A stretch of DNA of 64,000 nt from Betaproteobacteria bacterium (lineage in GTDB: Bacteria; Pseudomonadota; Gammaproteobacteria; Burkholderiales; Rhodocyclaceae), in assembly GCA_016194935.1 (NCBI GenBank), contig JACQAO010000050.1, positions 1 through 64,000 on the forward strand. Direction: 5' to 3'. Shown here piece after piece: positions 48,973 through 57,949 of this stretch (positions within the stretch are counted from its first letter, which is position 1; the number at the start of each line of letters is the position of its first letter). A model generated the notes under the pieces. It was not told the DNA's origin. It was given only the letters and a program-made list of their open reading frames with translations, and made no database searches. A program made the translations under genes and the position numbers.

Positions 48973-50385
48973 ATGCTTCTGATTCTACGTAAGCTGCTCA
49001 TCTGCGCTTGCGCCAGTCTTTCCCTGGCGGCGCATGCGGAAGCGCCGGTCGAGAGTGTTTTGAATCCGGCAGATGCAAAACCAATCGCAGTCGCAGACCA
49101 GCGCGTATCGTCTTCGTCTTCGTCTTCGTCTTCGTCTTCGCCTTCCTCTTCATCTTCGTCATCACAACAACCGCCGGAGATTCTGGAAGACGCGCCGCCG
49201 CTGCCGACCATTGACCTGACGACGCCGCCGGACGACTTGTGGCAGCGCGTGCGCAACGGCTTTTCCATGCCCAACCTCGACAGCCCGCTGGTAGCGGACC
49301 GCCAGGCCTGGTACCTGAACCGGCCGGAACTGCTCAAGCGCACGCTGGAACGCAGCCGGCGTTACCTCTACTACATCGTCGGCGAACTGGAAAAACGCGG
49401 CATGCCCACCGAGTTGGCGTTGCTGCCGATTGTCGAAAGTTCCTACAATCCGATGGCCTACTCGCGTTCCCGCGCTTCCGGCATCTGGCAGTTCATCCCG
49501 TCGACCGGCAAGAATTACAGTCTCCAGCAGAACTGGTGGCTGGATCAACGCCGTGACATCATCGCCTCGACCGGCGCCGCACTCGACTATCTGCAAGCCA
49601 TCTACGAGATGCACGGCGACTGGCATCTGGCGCTGGCCTCATATAACTGGGGTGAAAACGCCGTGGCGCGCGCCATCGCCAAAAACGAGGCCAGGCATCT
49701 GCCAACCGACTATGCCCACCTCAACATGCCCGATGAAACGCGCTATTACGTACCCAAGCTGCAAGCGCTCAAAAACATCATTGCCCAACCCCAGTTATTC
49801 GGCATCCGCCTCCAGGCCATCCCCAACCAGCCTTATTTCGATACTGTCGCCAAGCCTGCCAACATGGACATGTCGCTCGCCGCCAGGCTGGCTGAAACTC
49901 CGCTCGACGAGTTCATCGCCTTGAACCCCTCCTATAACCGGCCGGTGATGCCTGCCGGCAAAGGCAGCCCGCTGGTGCTGCCCGCCGACAAAGTGCAAAT
50001 CTTTCTCACCAACCTGCAAACCCACGAGGATCAGGAAAAGCCCCTCTCCAACTGGCGCACCTACAAGATGAAGCGGGGCGAAAAAATCGACCGCGTCGCG
50101 GCTCACTTCCACCTCAAGCCCGCCTATTTGAAGCAGATCAACGGCATCACGCACCGCACCCGTCTCACCGCCGGCAGCACACTGCTGGTGCCGCGCAAGG
50201 ATGGCCAGGCCGGCGCCAACCTGGCTGAAGTCAACCTGCCGCTGACGCCGCCCGACCTGCCCAAAGTCAAGAAACACATCAAGAAGGGCGGCAAAAAACC
50301 TGCGGCGAAACACGTCAGGAAACACCAGCGCGCGCCCGCCCACAGTGGCAAGCCGGTCAAAAAAGCGCCTGCCAGGAAACACTGA
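48973..50385 (+). CDS. mltD: Membrane-bound lytic murein transglycosylase D-like, with poly-Ser linker
   Basis: A 470-residue cell-wall lytic transglycosylase. A signal sequence (residues ~1-20) is followed by a 19-residue run at 46-64 of Ser with one Pro, encoded by TCG/TCT repeats. The SLT catalytic domain (about 130-290) has Glu in LPIVESSYNP and the AYSRSRASGIWQFIPSTG signature. Two LysM-like modules and a Lys/His-rich basic tail (KKHIKKGGKKPAAKHVRKH) follow. The start is the ATG at 48973; a TTG upstream is an alternative. The typical lipobox Cys is not obvious (CACASL near 15-20 may be the site). Confidence 0.88.
   Translation: MLLILRKLLICACASLSLAAHAEAPVESVLNPADAKPIAVADQRVSSSSSSSSSSSPSSSSSSSQQPPEILEDAPPLPTIDLTTPPDDLWQRVRNGFSMPNLDSPLVADRQAWYLNRPELLKRTLERSRRYLYYIVGELEKRGMPTELALLPIVESSYNPMAYSRSRASGIWQFIPSTGKNYSLQQNWWLDQRRDIIASTGAALDYLQAIYEMHGDWHLALASYNWGENAVARAIAKNEARHLPTDYAHLNMPDETRYYVPKLQALKNIIAQPQLFGIRLQAIPNQPYFDTVAKPANMDMSLAARLAETPLDEFIALNPSYNRPVMPAGKGSPLVLPADKVQIFLTNLQTHEDQEKPLSNWRTYKMKRGEKIDRVAAHFHLKPAYLKQINGITHRTRLTAGSTLLVPRKDGQAGANLAEVNLPLTPPDLPKVKKHIKKGGKKPAAKHVRKHQRAPAHSGKPVKKAPARKH
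49108..49163 (+). repeat. Hexamer microsatellite TCGTCT in mltD
   Basis: TCGTCT is repeated 5.5 times (49108-49140, 11 Ser codons), followed by CCT and seven further Ser codons in mixed form. Because the unit is 6 bases, slipped-strand changes would alter linker length by two residues without breaking the frame. Confidence 0.95.
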
Positions 50386-50818
50386 GCCACGGCATTTCCT
50401 GTCCATGAAAAATCGGACAATCACTCCGAATTATCATGGCGCGAAGCTTTCATCCACACCTACCTCGAACGCATCACCGCCCTGCCCCTCGGTTCTCTGT
50501 GGAATCCAAGCACACGACTGCATGAGCCTCACCAAACAATTACCGCTTAACCGCAGCTTTATAAACTGTGTTGCGTTCCCGCTTTTCCAGAGCATCTGGA
50601 TGAAACCTCAATTCATAGTTCATCCAGCGGCACTTTCACCAATGTTTTTCCGTCGTTCAAACGGGCATCGGCAATAGCGTTCAGTTCGACGTCTTCCAGC
50701 TTGTTCATCGGGCCTCGTAAGCTTGGAATAGCGTATCTTTCCCCTCCATTTACCGGAATCTTTCACTGGATATATGGAGTAAAAAGCAGCATTCAGCGGT
50801 ATTCCAGAGGAGTCAGGG
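50386..50818. other. 433-bp intergenic region before the sugar cluster
   Basis: No full gene is supported here. It contains a short leftward ORF (50613-50708) that resembles an antitoxin tail, described separately. The rest is A+T-richer than its neighbours and may contain the promoter of pseB, including a TTGCGT-type stretch near 50570. No strong terminator for mltD was seen. Confidence 0.5.
50613..50708 (-). pseudogene. Possible antitoxin-tail remnant
   Basis: Thirty-one residues from the ATG at 50708 (MNKLEDVELNAIADARLND at the start, ending VKVPLDEL). The EDVELNAIADARLNDGK pattern recalls the C-terminal part of RelB/StbD-type antitoxins, where the toxin-binding region begins with Leu-Glu-Asp. 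Neither an N-terminal DNA-binding part nor a toxin is next to it. It may be a decayed fragment or a coincidental short ORF. Confidence 0.3.
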
Positions 50819-51811
50819 ATGTTCGACAATCGGTCAGTGCTTGTCACCGGTGGGACGGGTTCATTCGGCCACCAATTCATCCGCACCCTGCTTGATCGCC
50901 ACAAGCCACGGCGGATCGTGGTTTTTTCCCGCGATGAATTAAAGCAATTCGACATGCAGCAAAAATTTCCTGAGTCCTGCATGCGGTTTTTTCTTGGCGA
51001 TGTGCGCGACCGGGAACGCCTGGTGCAGGCCATGCGCGGCATTGACATGGTGGTACATGCCGCAGCCCTGAAACAGGTTCCAGCCGCCGAATACAATCCG
51101 GGCGAGTTCATCCGCACCAACGTGCATGGCGCGGAAAACGTCATCCACGCGGCTATCGAAAACGGCGTCGAAAAAGTCATCGCGCTATCCACCGACAAGG
51201 CCGCCAGCCCCATCAATCTCTATGGCGCGACCAAGCTGCTGTCGGACAAGCTGTTCATTGCCGCCAACAACATCACCGGCAACCACCCCACCCGTTTTGC
51301 CGTGGTGCGCTACGGCAACGTGGTCGGTTCGCGCGGCTCGGTAGTGCCTTTCTTCGACAAACTGATTTCCGAAGGCGCCAAGGATTTGCCGATCACCGAT
51401 GTACGCATGACCCGCTTCTGGATCACCCTGCAACACGGCGTCGACTTCGTGCTGCAGGGCTTCCAGCGCATGTACGGCGGCGAATTGTTCGTGCCGAAAA
51501 TACCCTCTGTACGCATCATAGACCTGGCCAGCGCCATGGCCCCTGGCTTGCCGCAACGGATCATCGGCATCCGCCCGGGCGAGAAATTGCACGAGTTGAT
51601 GATCTCCCGTGACGACAGCCTGCATACCCTGGAATTTCCCGATCACTACGTCATCTGCCCGGCCATCCGCTTCACCGAGGACCGTGATTACGCCAACAAC
51701 GCCCTGGCCGAGCAAGGCAAGCCCGCCGTCGAGGGTTTCAAGTACTCCTCCGATCTCAATCCGCATTTTCTCGGCATCGAAGAGATCGCGCGCATCAACA
51801 AAACTTTGTGA
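50819..51811 (+). CDS. pseB: UDP-N-acetylglucosamine 4,6-dehydratase (inverting), PseB
   Basis: A 330-residue SDR-family enzyme that starts pseudaminic acid synthesis by inverting dehydration of UDP-GlcNAc. The NAD site is VTGGTGSFGHQFI; the active-site Asp/Lys and Tyr-x-x-x-Lys are in ALSTDKAASPINLYGATKLLSDK. RVRNVVGSRGSVVPFF-like text (VVRYGNVVGSRGSV) is the PseB group feature. It heads the cluster; the usual next gene, pseC, is not adjacent but a DegT aminotransferase lies 12 kb downstream. Confidence 0.93.
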   Translation: MFDNRSVLVTGGTGSFGHQFIRTLLDRHKPRRIVVFSRDELKQFDMQQKFPESCMRFFLGDVRDRERLVQAMRGIDMVVHAAALKQVPAAEYNPGEFIRTNVHGAENVIHAAIENGVEKVIALSTDKAASPINLYGATKLLSDKLFIAANNITGNHPTRFAVVRYGNVVGSRGSVVPFFDKLISEGAKDLPITDVRMTRFWITLQHGVDFVLQGFQRMYGGELFVPKIPSVRIIDLASAMAPGLPQRIIGIRPGEKLHELMISRDDSLHTLEFPDHYVICPAIRFTEDRDYANNALAEQGKPAVEGFKYSSDLNPHFLGIEEIARINKTL

Positions 51812-51856
51812 AATTTCGACAGTACCCCACTACCATCACTTATTTTTCCTCTTACT

Positions 51857-52555
51857 ATGAAAATTGCAGTCATCCCAGCACGCGGTGGTAGTAAGCGTAT
51901 CCCGCGAAAAAATATTAAGGAATTTTGCGGAAAACCCATGACTGCCTGGGCAATTAGCAAAGCCCAGGAATCCAGCCTGTTCGACCACATCGTTGTTTCG
52001 ACGGACGATGAAGAAATAGCCGAGTTAGCCAGAAAGTGGGGTGCAGAAACACCTTTCGTTCGCCCTGTGGATTTGGCCGATGACCTCACCCCGACTGTTC
52101 CCGTTGTTGCTCATGCCATAAAATCATGCCTCGATTTTGAGTGGGTAGCCGACTACGTCTGTTGCATATACCCCTGTGTGCCGTTTCTTCAGGTTGATGA
52201 TTTGATCAAGACTCTCGATCTGGCACAGAAGCAGAATGCCGACTTTGTCTATCCTGTTACGGAATACGCACACCCTGTTCAGCGCGCAATGCGGCAGCTT
52301 TCTGGCGGCAAGATGCAGTTTCTCAGTCCGGCATACGAGTTAACGCGAACTCAGGACTTGGAGAAAACTTATCATGATGCCGGACAGTTTTACTGGGGCA
52401 AGGCATCAGCCTGGCTAGAGCACAAAAAAATGCATACCGATGGTTTGGGTTTCCCCATACCCAACTGGAGGGTTGTTGATATTGATTCCACAGACGACTG
52501 GATGCGCGCCGAACTTATTTTTAATGCAATCAATAGCACTCTGGAATTAGCTTAG
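51857..52555 (+). CDS. pseF: Pseudaminic acid (nonulosonate) cytidylyltransferase, PseF-like
   Basis: A 232-residue CMP-nonulosonate synthetase. PARGGSKRIPRKNIKEFCGKPM is the CTP-binding signature, YHDAGQFYWGKASAW is characteristic of PseF, and VVDIDSTDDWMRAE ends the active site. It activates the sugar for transfer. The coding sequence is visibly more A+T-rich than pseB. It lies 45 bases after pseB and 19 before the reductase gene. Confidence 0.9.
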   Translation: MKIAVIPARGGSKRIPRKNIKEFCGKPMTAWAISKAQESSLFDHIVVSTDDEEIAELARKWGAETPFVRPVDLADDLTPTVPVVAHAIKSCLDFEWVADYVCCIYPCVPFLQVDDLIKTLDLAQKQNADFVYPVTEYAHPVQRAMRQLSGGKMQFLSPAYELTRTQDLEKTYHDAGQFYWGKASAWLEHKKMHTDGLGFPIPNWRVVDIDSTDDWMRAELIFNAINSTLELA

Positions 52556-52574
52556 GTATAGCGAAAGCATTGGT

Positions 52575-53447
52575 GTGAAAGTACTCATACTGGGATCTTC
52601 CGGCCTACTTGGCGGTACCTTGGTGCCATTTCTTGCCTCATGCGGGCATGAGGTTAGCACTCACGGTCGTAGTGGTGGCGCACAATTCCAGGCGGACCTT
52701 AATTACAAAAAAGATGCAGACAAGCTGCTGGGAAAAGTTGAGCCTGAAATCATCGTCAACCTGGTTGGCCTGACAGATGTGGATGGTTGTGAGGCACAGC
52801 CTAACCAAGCCTACTTGACAAATGTCCGTACCGTAGAAAATATTGCAGACTGGATCAGCCGGCAAAAAACATCTCCTTATTTGGTACACATATCGACCGA
52901 TCAAGTCTACGATGGCGTTAGCCCTAACGCTGAAGACCATGTGACGTTAACAAATTATTACGCCTTTTCTAAATATGCCGGAGAACTGGTAGCCGCAAGC
53001 GTACCAAGTGCTATCCTTAGAACGAATTTTTTTGGTCGTAGTCGTTGCTCAACAAGAACAAGCCTGACAGACTGGATCTTCAATTCACTCTCGAATAGAG
53101 AGTCTATTCAGGTATTTGATGATGTGTTGTTCAGTCCGCTTTCCATGGCAACTTTGTCGGAGATGATCGAGTTGAGTATCCAGAAGCAACCCGTCGGCGT
53201 ATTCAATCTGGGTTCCCGTGGGGGAATGAGCAAAGCGGATTTTGCTTTTACTTTTGCTGAGGGACTGAGCCTTTCAACTCACACCATGACGCGTACTACG
53301 ACAGATCGGGTAACATTCCTCAAGACATACCGCCCAAAAGATATGCGGATGGACAGTTCAAAATTTGAAACCAGGCTTGGCGTCAAGCTGCCATTCCTTA
53401 GAAATGAAATAACCCGGGCAGCAAAGGAATACCGTGAAGTCGCCTGA
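52575..53447 (+). CDS. RmlD-like sugar-nucleotide reductase
   Basis: A 290-residue RmlD/SDR protein: KVLILGSSGLLGGTLVPFLA binds NAD(P), HISTDQVYDG holds the Thr/Asp pair and NYYAFSKYAGE the Tyr-x-x-x-Lys. It resembles dTDP-4-dehydrorhamnose reductase, but no rmlA/B/C genes accompany it, so it probably reduces another keto-sugar of the pathway. The start is GTG at 52575. Codon use is like pseF, A+T-rich. It overlaps the next gene by 14 bases. Confidence 0.82.
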   Translation: MKVLILGSSGLLGGTLVPFLASCGHEVSTHGRSGGAQFQADLNYKKDADKLLGKVEPEIIVNLVGLTDVDGCEAQPNQAYLTNVRTVENIADWISRQKTSPYLVHISTDQVYDGVSPNAEDHVTLTNYYAFSKYAGELVAASVPSAILRTNFFGRSRCSTRTSLTDWIFNSLSNRESIQVFDDVLFSPLSMATLSEMIELSIQKQPVGVFNLGSRGGMSKADFAFTFAEGLSLSTHTMTRTTTDRVTFLKTYRPKDMRMDSSKFETRLGVKLPFLRNEITRAAKEYREVA

Positions 53448-54513
53448 ACCTATACTGGAAATTCAAGGCAAAAAAATTGGGCATCATTACCCAACCTATT
53501 TCATTGCCGATATTGCGGCCAATCATGATGGCGATCTTGAGCGTGCCAAGAACCTGATCTATCTGGCGGCTGAAGCAGGTGCAAACGCGGCAAAATTTCA
53601 GCACTTCAGAGCCGAAACAATTGTCAGCGATCACGGATTCAGGAACTTAGGCGGTCAGCAGTCTCACCAGTCAAAGTGGAAAAAGTCAGTATTTGAAGTC
53701 TACCAGGGCGCCAGTGTCAGCCTTGACTGGACCGAAACATTAAAAGAAACCTGCGATAAGGCTGGTATCGCGTTCTTCACCAGCCCCTATGCATATGATC
53801 TTGTCGATCATATTGATCCCTACGTTCCGGCATACAAGATTGGTTCCGGCGATATCACCTGGATCGAGATGATCGAGTATATCGCCTCAAGGCAAAAGCC
53901 CTATGTCATGGCGACGGGCGCATCCACGCTGGATGATGTCCAGCGTGCGGTAAACGCAGGGCTAGCGATTAATCCTATGCTTTGTTTGATGCAATGCAAC
54001 ACTAACTACACAGCCAGTCTCGAGAACTTCAAATATATCCAATTGAATGTTCTCAAGACTTACCATGCGATGTATCCGAACCTGGTACTGGGTCTAAGTG
54101 ACCATACCCCTGGACATGCGACCGTTCTTGGCGCCGTTGCCTTGGGCGCTCGAATGATCGAAAAACACTTCACGGATGACGTCTTACGCGTTGGTCCAGA
54201 TCACGCATTCTCGATGACGCCAAAGGACTGGCGGGAGATGGTGGGCCGGACTCGGGAATTGGAAAATGCCTTGGGAGCGGGGGTTAAACAAGTAGAAGAA
54301 AACGAACGAGAGACTGTCGTCCTACAGCGACGGGCTATCTGTGCCGGCTGTAATCTTGCCGCTAACACCGTACTGACCGAAGAACATCTCACTGTTCTTC
54401 GCCCATGTCCCGCAGATGGAGTTCCTCCATATTGCCTGGATCAACTGATTGGCAAGCGAGTCAGGCGGGACGTCAGTTCAGGAGAGTATCTGCGATGGAC
54501 CGATCTCGACTAG
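53434..54513 (+). CDS. NeuB-family nonulosonic acid synthase
   Basis: A 359-residue NeuB-type enzyme that condenses a six-carbon sugar with PEP. The TIM barrel includes FIADIAANHDGDLERAKNLI, FFTSPYAYDLVD, YKIGSGDIT and GLSDHTPGHATVLGAVALGA. A C-terminal SAF/AFP-like domain covers ~290-355 (RRAICAGCNLAANTVLTEEHLTVLRP). Whether it is a PseI-, LegI- or NeuB-type cannot be fixed from motifs. It starts at GTG 53434 with AAAGGA upstream and overlaps the previous gene. Confidence 0.88.
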   Translation: MKSPEPILEIQGKKIGHHYPTYFIADIAANHDGDLERAKNLIYLAAEAGANAAKFQHFRAETIVSDHGFRNLGGQQSHQSKWKKSVFEVYQGASVSLDWTETLKETCDKAGIAFFTSPYAYDLVDHIDPYVPAYKIGSGDITWIEMIEYIASRQKPYVMATGASTLDDVQRAVNAGLAINPMLCLMQCNTNYTASLENFKYIQLNVLKTYHAMYPNLVLGLSDHTPGHATVLGAVALGARMIEKHFTDDVLRVGPDHAFSMTPKDWREMVGRTRELENALGAGVKQVEENERETVVLQRRAICAGCNLAANTVLTEEHLTVLRPCPADGVPPYCLDQLIGKRVRRDVSSGEYLRWTDLD

Positions 54514-55142
54514 GCATCGTCATCCCCGCCCTGAATGAATCAGCGACCATCCTGGACGTTGTCGAAGCTGCGGGAAGATACGGTGTGCCAATTGTCGTCG
54601 ACGACGGTTCAACAGATGACACAGCTAAAATAGCCAAACAGGCGGGCGCCGTCGTTGTACTGCACGGACAAAATCGTGGCTATGATGCGGCGCTTAATTC
54701 CGGGTTTCAAAAAGCTGTGGAACTCGGCAGTGAGTTAGTCATTACGCTTGATGCCGACGGTCAGCATGACCCTTCTCTCATTCAAGAATTTATTGATCGA
54801 ATCGATGCTGGCGCCGATATCGTTATCGGCATACGTAGCAATCGACAGCGATTGGCTGAGTATTTATTTGCCTGGTACACCAGTTCCCGCTTTGGGATTC
54901 AAGACCCTTTGTGCGGAATGAAGGCGTATCGCAAAACGATTTATATTGCGCTAGGTCATTTCGACTCATACGGATCTATTGGAACCGAGTTGATGATCTT
55001 CGCGGCAAAGAAAGGTTACCGGTTAGACCAGATACCGTTTGATGTACGAGAGCGAAAAGACCAGTCGAGATTTGGTCGGGTGCTTACTGGAAATTACAAA
55101 ATATTCCGAGCAATGGTGCTCTCGATATGGCGCATTAAATGA
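54495..55142 (+). CDS. Glycosyltransferase family 2 (DPM-like)
   Basis: A 215-residue GT2 enzyme. LGIVIPALNESATILDVV starts it, VDDGSTDDTAKIA and DADGQHDPSL supply the nucleotide and metal motifs (DxD-like). The short length and the FGIQDPLCGMKAYRK segment resemble dolichyl/polyprenyl-phosphate mannose synthase-type enzymes. It lacks C-terminal membrane helices. The ATG at 54495 has GGAGAG upstream; it overlaps neuB by 19 bases and the next gene by four (ATGA). Confidence 0.86.
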   Translation: MDRSRLGIVIPALNESATILDVVEAAGRYGVPIVVDDGSTDDTAKIAKQAGAVVVLHGQNRGYDAALNSGFQKAVELGSELVITLDADGQHDPSLIQEFIDRIDAGADIVIGIRSNRQRLAEYLFAWYTSSRFGIQDPLCGMKAYRKTIYIALGHFDSYGSIGTELMIFAAKKGYRLDQIPFDVRERKDQSRFGRVLTGNYKIFRAMVLSIWRIK

Positions 55143-56152
55143 GCAACTATCCAGGATCTTCTGTTAGCCTGCGCGCCGCCCTCATCGGCTGCGGCATGAT
55201 CGGCAGCGAGTTCGCCGATGACCCGCGCATCAAGGGCATCTACACCCACGCAGGGGCTTGGCGCGCCTGCCCCGACGTCGATCTGGCGGCAGTCTGCGAC
55301 ACCGATCCGGAACGCGCCCGCCGTTGCGCCGAACGCTGGAACATCACCCGCTGGTATGTCGATCCTGCAGCCATGCTGCAGGACGTCCGCCCTGACATCG
55401 TCAGCATCTGCACTCCTGATACCACCCACTCTGCCCTGCTCGAACTGGTCATCAACAGTCCGACAACCCGTGCCGTATTAATCGAAAAACCCCTCGCCTT
55501 GTCGCTGGAGGAGGCACGCCTCGCCGTGAATCAGGCAGGCCAGCGCGGTGTCCGCCTCGGTGTCAACTACTCGCGCCGGTATTCCCTGGGGCATCAAGCT
55601 TTACGAGAGCGTATCCGGCAAGGGGAGCTTGGTGAACTCCAAAGCATCGGCGGCCACTACGGCAAGGGAACCCTCCACAATGGCACCCACTGGTTCGACC
55701 TGGCCAGGTTTCTGGTAGGCGAAATATCCCAAGTAAGAGGGTTCGACCGTCTACATGAAGCTTGTCCCGACCCGACGCTCGATGTCTGGATGGAATTCTC
55801 TTCCGGCCCCCTCGCCTATCTTCACGGCCTCGACGCCGCTGCCTACTCCCTGTTCGAAATGGACATTCTCGGCAGCCGAGGCCGGGTTCGAATAGTCGAT
55901 AGCGGCCATGGATTCGAGACTTCCATGGTTGGCGACAGCCCCTATTACACCGGCTACCGGACGCTGTTGCCCCATGGACGGGAAGATGGTCGCCTGGAAG
56001 ATACCTTGCTCCACGCCGCACAAGACCTGGTCGCCAGCCTGGAAACCGGCAGCACCCCACTGTGCAGCGGCGAGGATGCCTTGGCAGCCTTGGCCGTCGG
56101 CCTCGCGGCACTGGCTTCGGCCAAGCTTGGCGGCGAACCACGCCGACTCTGA
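55139..56152 (+). CDS. Gfo/Idh/MocA-family sugar oxidoreductase
   Basis: A 337-residue dehydrogenase. The Rossmann start is AALIGCGMIGSEFADDP. VDIVSICTPDTTHSALL, IEKPLALSLEEARLAV and the later HWFDLARFLVGE are family motifs. It probably oxidises or epimerises a nucleotide sugar used by the cluster. Its GC content returns to the window average after the A+T-rich block. It starts in an ATGA overlap with the GT2 gene. Confidence 0.85.
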   Translation: MSNYPGSSVSLRAALIGCGMIGSEFADDPRIKGIYTHAGAWRACPDVDLAAVCDTDPERARRCAERWNITRWYVDPAAMLQDVRPDIVSICTPDTTHSALLELVINSPTTRAVLIEKPLALSLEEARLAVNQAGQRGVRLGVNYSRRYSLGHQALRERIRQGELGELQSIGGHYGKGTLHNGTHWFDLARFLVGEISQVRGFDRLHEACPDPTLDVWMEFSSGPLAYLHGLDAAAYSLFEMDILGSRGRVRIVDSGHGFETSMVGDSPYYTGYRTLLPHGREDGRLEDTLLHAAQDLVASLETGSTPLCSGEDALAALAVGLAALASAKLGGEPRRL

Positions 56153-56170
56153 TCAGCGCGTTCTCCGCCT

Positions 56171-57301
56171 ATGAAAAAAATCATCGTCGCTATTGCTGGA
56201 GATCCCGGCGGCGCCAACGCCTTGGCTCCAGTTCTCCTCCGGTTGCGGCAAATGGGCATCGCCCAAATCCAAGCTCTGGCCTACAGGGAAGCCCTGCCTC
56301 TCTGGAGCAAGCATGGACTGGTCCCAGAGTCCATTGATAGCGAGGAAGGACTTCGAATATTGGAGGAGCGTCTTCCCGGAGCGAACTTACTACTCACCGC
56401 CACCTCGGTTAACGGCGTAGACCGGGAACGGGACGCCATCACTACTGCCCGTCGCCTTGGAATCCCCTCTCTCGCCCTGCTCGACTTCTGGAGCAACTAC
56501 CGTCTGCGCTTTATCGACCGGGATGGCAAACTGAACTTGCCGGATCGTATCGCCGTCATGGATATTTTGGCTGCCGACGAAATGGTCGCCGCCGGCTTCC
56601 CGGCGGAGCGCCTTGAAATCACCGGCCAACCGGCTTTCGATGGGTTAGCGGCTCAACTAGCCGCTTTTTCTCCTGACCGCCGAGTTCAACTGCGGCGAGA
56701 ACTGGGCCTGGCCGATGGGGACTGTCTTGTCCTTTACGTCTCCCAACCACTCACCGCCCTCTACGGCACCCCCACCCAAACGCGGGAAACCATCGGTTTC
56801 GATGAAAGAGAAGTTCTCGCCTTGTGCGTGGAGACCCTGGTTCAATTAGCCACGCGCCTCCACCGCAGAGTTGTCATGGCAATCCGCCGCCACCCTCGTG
56901 AATCCGAGGTAACGCCCCCTTCGGCTCAAGGCAAATGGTTCCATGCCGTTATATGGAACGATGTAGAAAAATCCGAAGCAGTACTCAGCGCCGACCTGGT
57001 GCTAGGCATGAGTTCGATACTGCTCCTGGAGGCTGTGCATCTCGGACAGATTGTTGTCAGCGTCCAGCCTGGGCTGAAAACCCCCGATACCCTGCCTAGC
57101 AATCGGGATGGATCAAGCATCGCGGTCACCGAACCTGCATCACTGGAACAGGCACTTGAATTGGCCGCATTTGATGATGTTTGGCGACGGCGACATTTGC
57201 TAAGCTTGTCGGCAGCAGAGCTAAATCCCGTCGCCATGGGAGCCACGGAAAAGGTTCTCAAGGCCGCAATCCATTTACTTGAACGGACAAGCTACCCATG
57301 A
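56171..57301 (+). CDS. GT-B-like protein of unknown function
   Basis: A 376-residue protein. The start KIIVAIAGDPGGANALAPVLLRL and the C-terminal DLVLGMSSILLLEAVHLGQIVVS suggest a GT-B fold, as in UDP-GlcNAc 2-epimerases or glycosyltransferases, where a late conserved region faces the nucleotide. No catalytic motif can be confirmed. It is not PseG, whose opening is different. It overlaps the methylase gene by four bases (ATGA), so it belongs to the same operon. Confidence 0.6.
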   Translation: MKKIIVAIAGDPGGANALAPVLLRLRQMGIAQIQALAYREALPLWSKHGLVPESIDSEEGLRILEERLPGANLLLTATSVNGVDRERDAITTARRLGIPSLALLDFWSNYRLRFIDRDGKLNLPDRIAVMDILAADEMVAAGFPAERLEITGQPAFDGLAAQLAAFSPDRRVQLRRELGLADGDCLVLYVSQPLTALYGTPTQTRETIGFDEREVLALCVETLVQLATRLHRRVVMAIRRHPRESEVTPPSAQGKWFHAVIWNDVEKSEAVLSADLVLGMSSILLLEAVHLGQIVVSVQPGLKTPDTLPSNRDGSSIAVTEPASLEQALELAAFDDVWRRRHLLSLSAAELNPVAMGATEKVLKAAIHLLERTSYP

Positions 57302-57927
57302 ACGACAAAAACTTCAAAACCGAGCAGGAAGCTTTCTGGGCGGGAGAGTTCGGCAACGAATACATCGGTCGCAACGATGCTCCGGAATTGATCGCTGCAA
57401 ACTTGTCTTTGTTCAGCGACATTCTCAAGCACACCCGTGACATCTCTTCAGTTATCGAATTCGGCGCCAATATCGGCATGAATTTGAGGGCTCTCCACCA
57501 GTTACTTCCAACCGCCAATCTGTCAGCCATAGAAATTAACGCCAATGCGGCTGATGAGTTGCGCGCTTTGGGTTATGTTGATGTCCGCCACCAGTCGATT
57601 CTCGAATACACCCCGCAGGACAGCCATGACCTGACGCTCATCAAGACCGTGCTGATTCACATCCACCCTGACCGTCTGCCAGTCGTCTACGATGCCCTCT
57701 ACGCCAGTAGTCGGAAATACATTTGCGTTGTTGAGTACTACAACCCTACGCCAGTCAGCATCCCCTATCGCGGGCATTCTGACCGTCTATTCAAACGCGA
57801 CTTCGCCGGCGAAATTCTCGACCGCCACCCCGACTTGCGCTTGGTCTCCTACGGCTTCAAATACCGGCGCGATCCGGTATTTCTGCATAGCGACGTAACC
57901 TGGTTCCTGATGGAAAAAACCTTATGA
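57298..57927 (+). CDS. Pseudaminic acid biosynthesis-associated methylase
   Basis: A 209-residue class I SAM methyltransferase of the PseMT type (family known from flagellin sugar clusters). FKTEQEAFWAGEFGNEYIGRND is the group's characteristic start; motif I is SVIEFGANIGMNLRAL, and LIKTVLIHIHPDRLPVVYDAL follows. A role in O- or N-methylating the sugar is likely. It is coupled to the upstream gene by ATGA. Confidence 0.88.
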   Translation: MNDKNFKTEQEAFWAGEFGNEYIGRNDAPELIAANLSLFSDILKHTRDISSVIEFGANIGMNLRALHQLLPTANLSAIEINANAADELRALGYVDVRHQSILEYTPQDSHDLTLIKTVLIHIHPDRLPVVYDALYASSRKYICVVEYYNPTPVSIPYRGHSDRLFKRDFAGEILDRHPDLRLVSYGFKYRRDPVFLHSDVTWFLMEKTL

Positions 57928-57949
57928 GCGGAGGAGCAAGCAACTAGCC

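Noticed and set aside
49108-49163. Phase variation of mltD by the microsatellite
   Set aside because: The unit is six bases, so gain or loss keeps the frame; only linker length changes.
52575-53447. A dTDP-rhamnose pathway
   Set aside because: Only an RmlD-like reductase is present; rmlA, rmlB and rmlC are not in the window.
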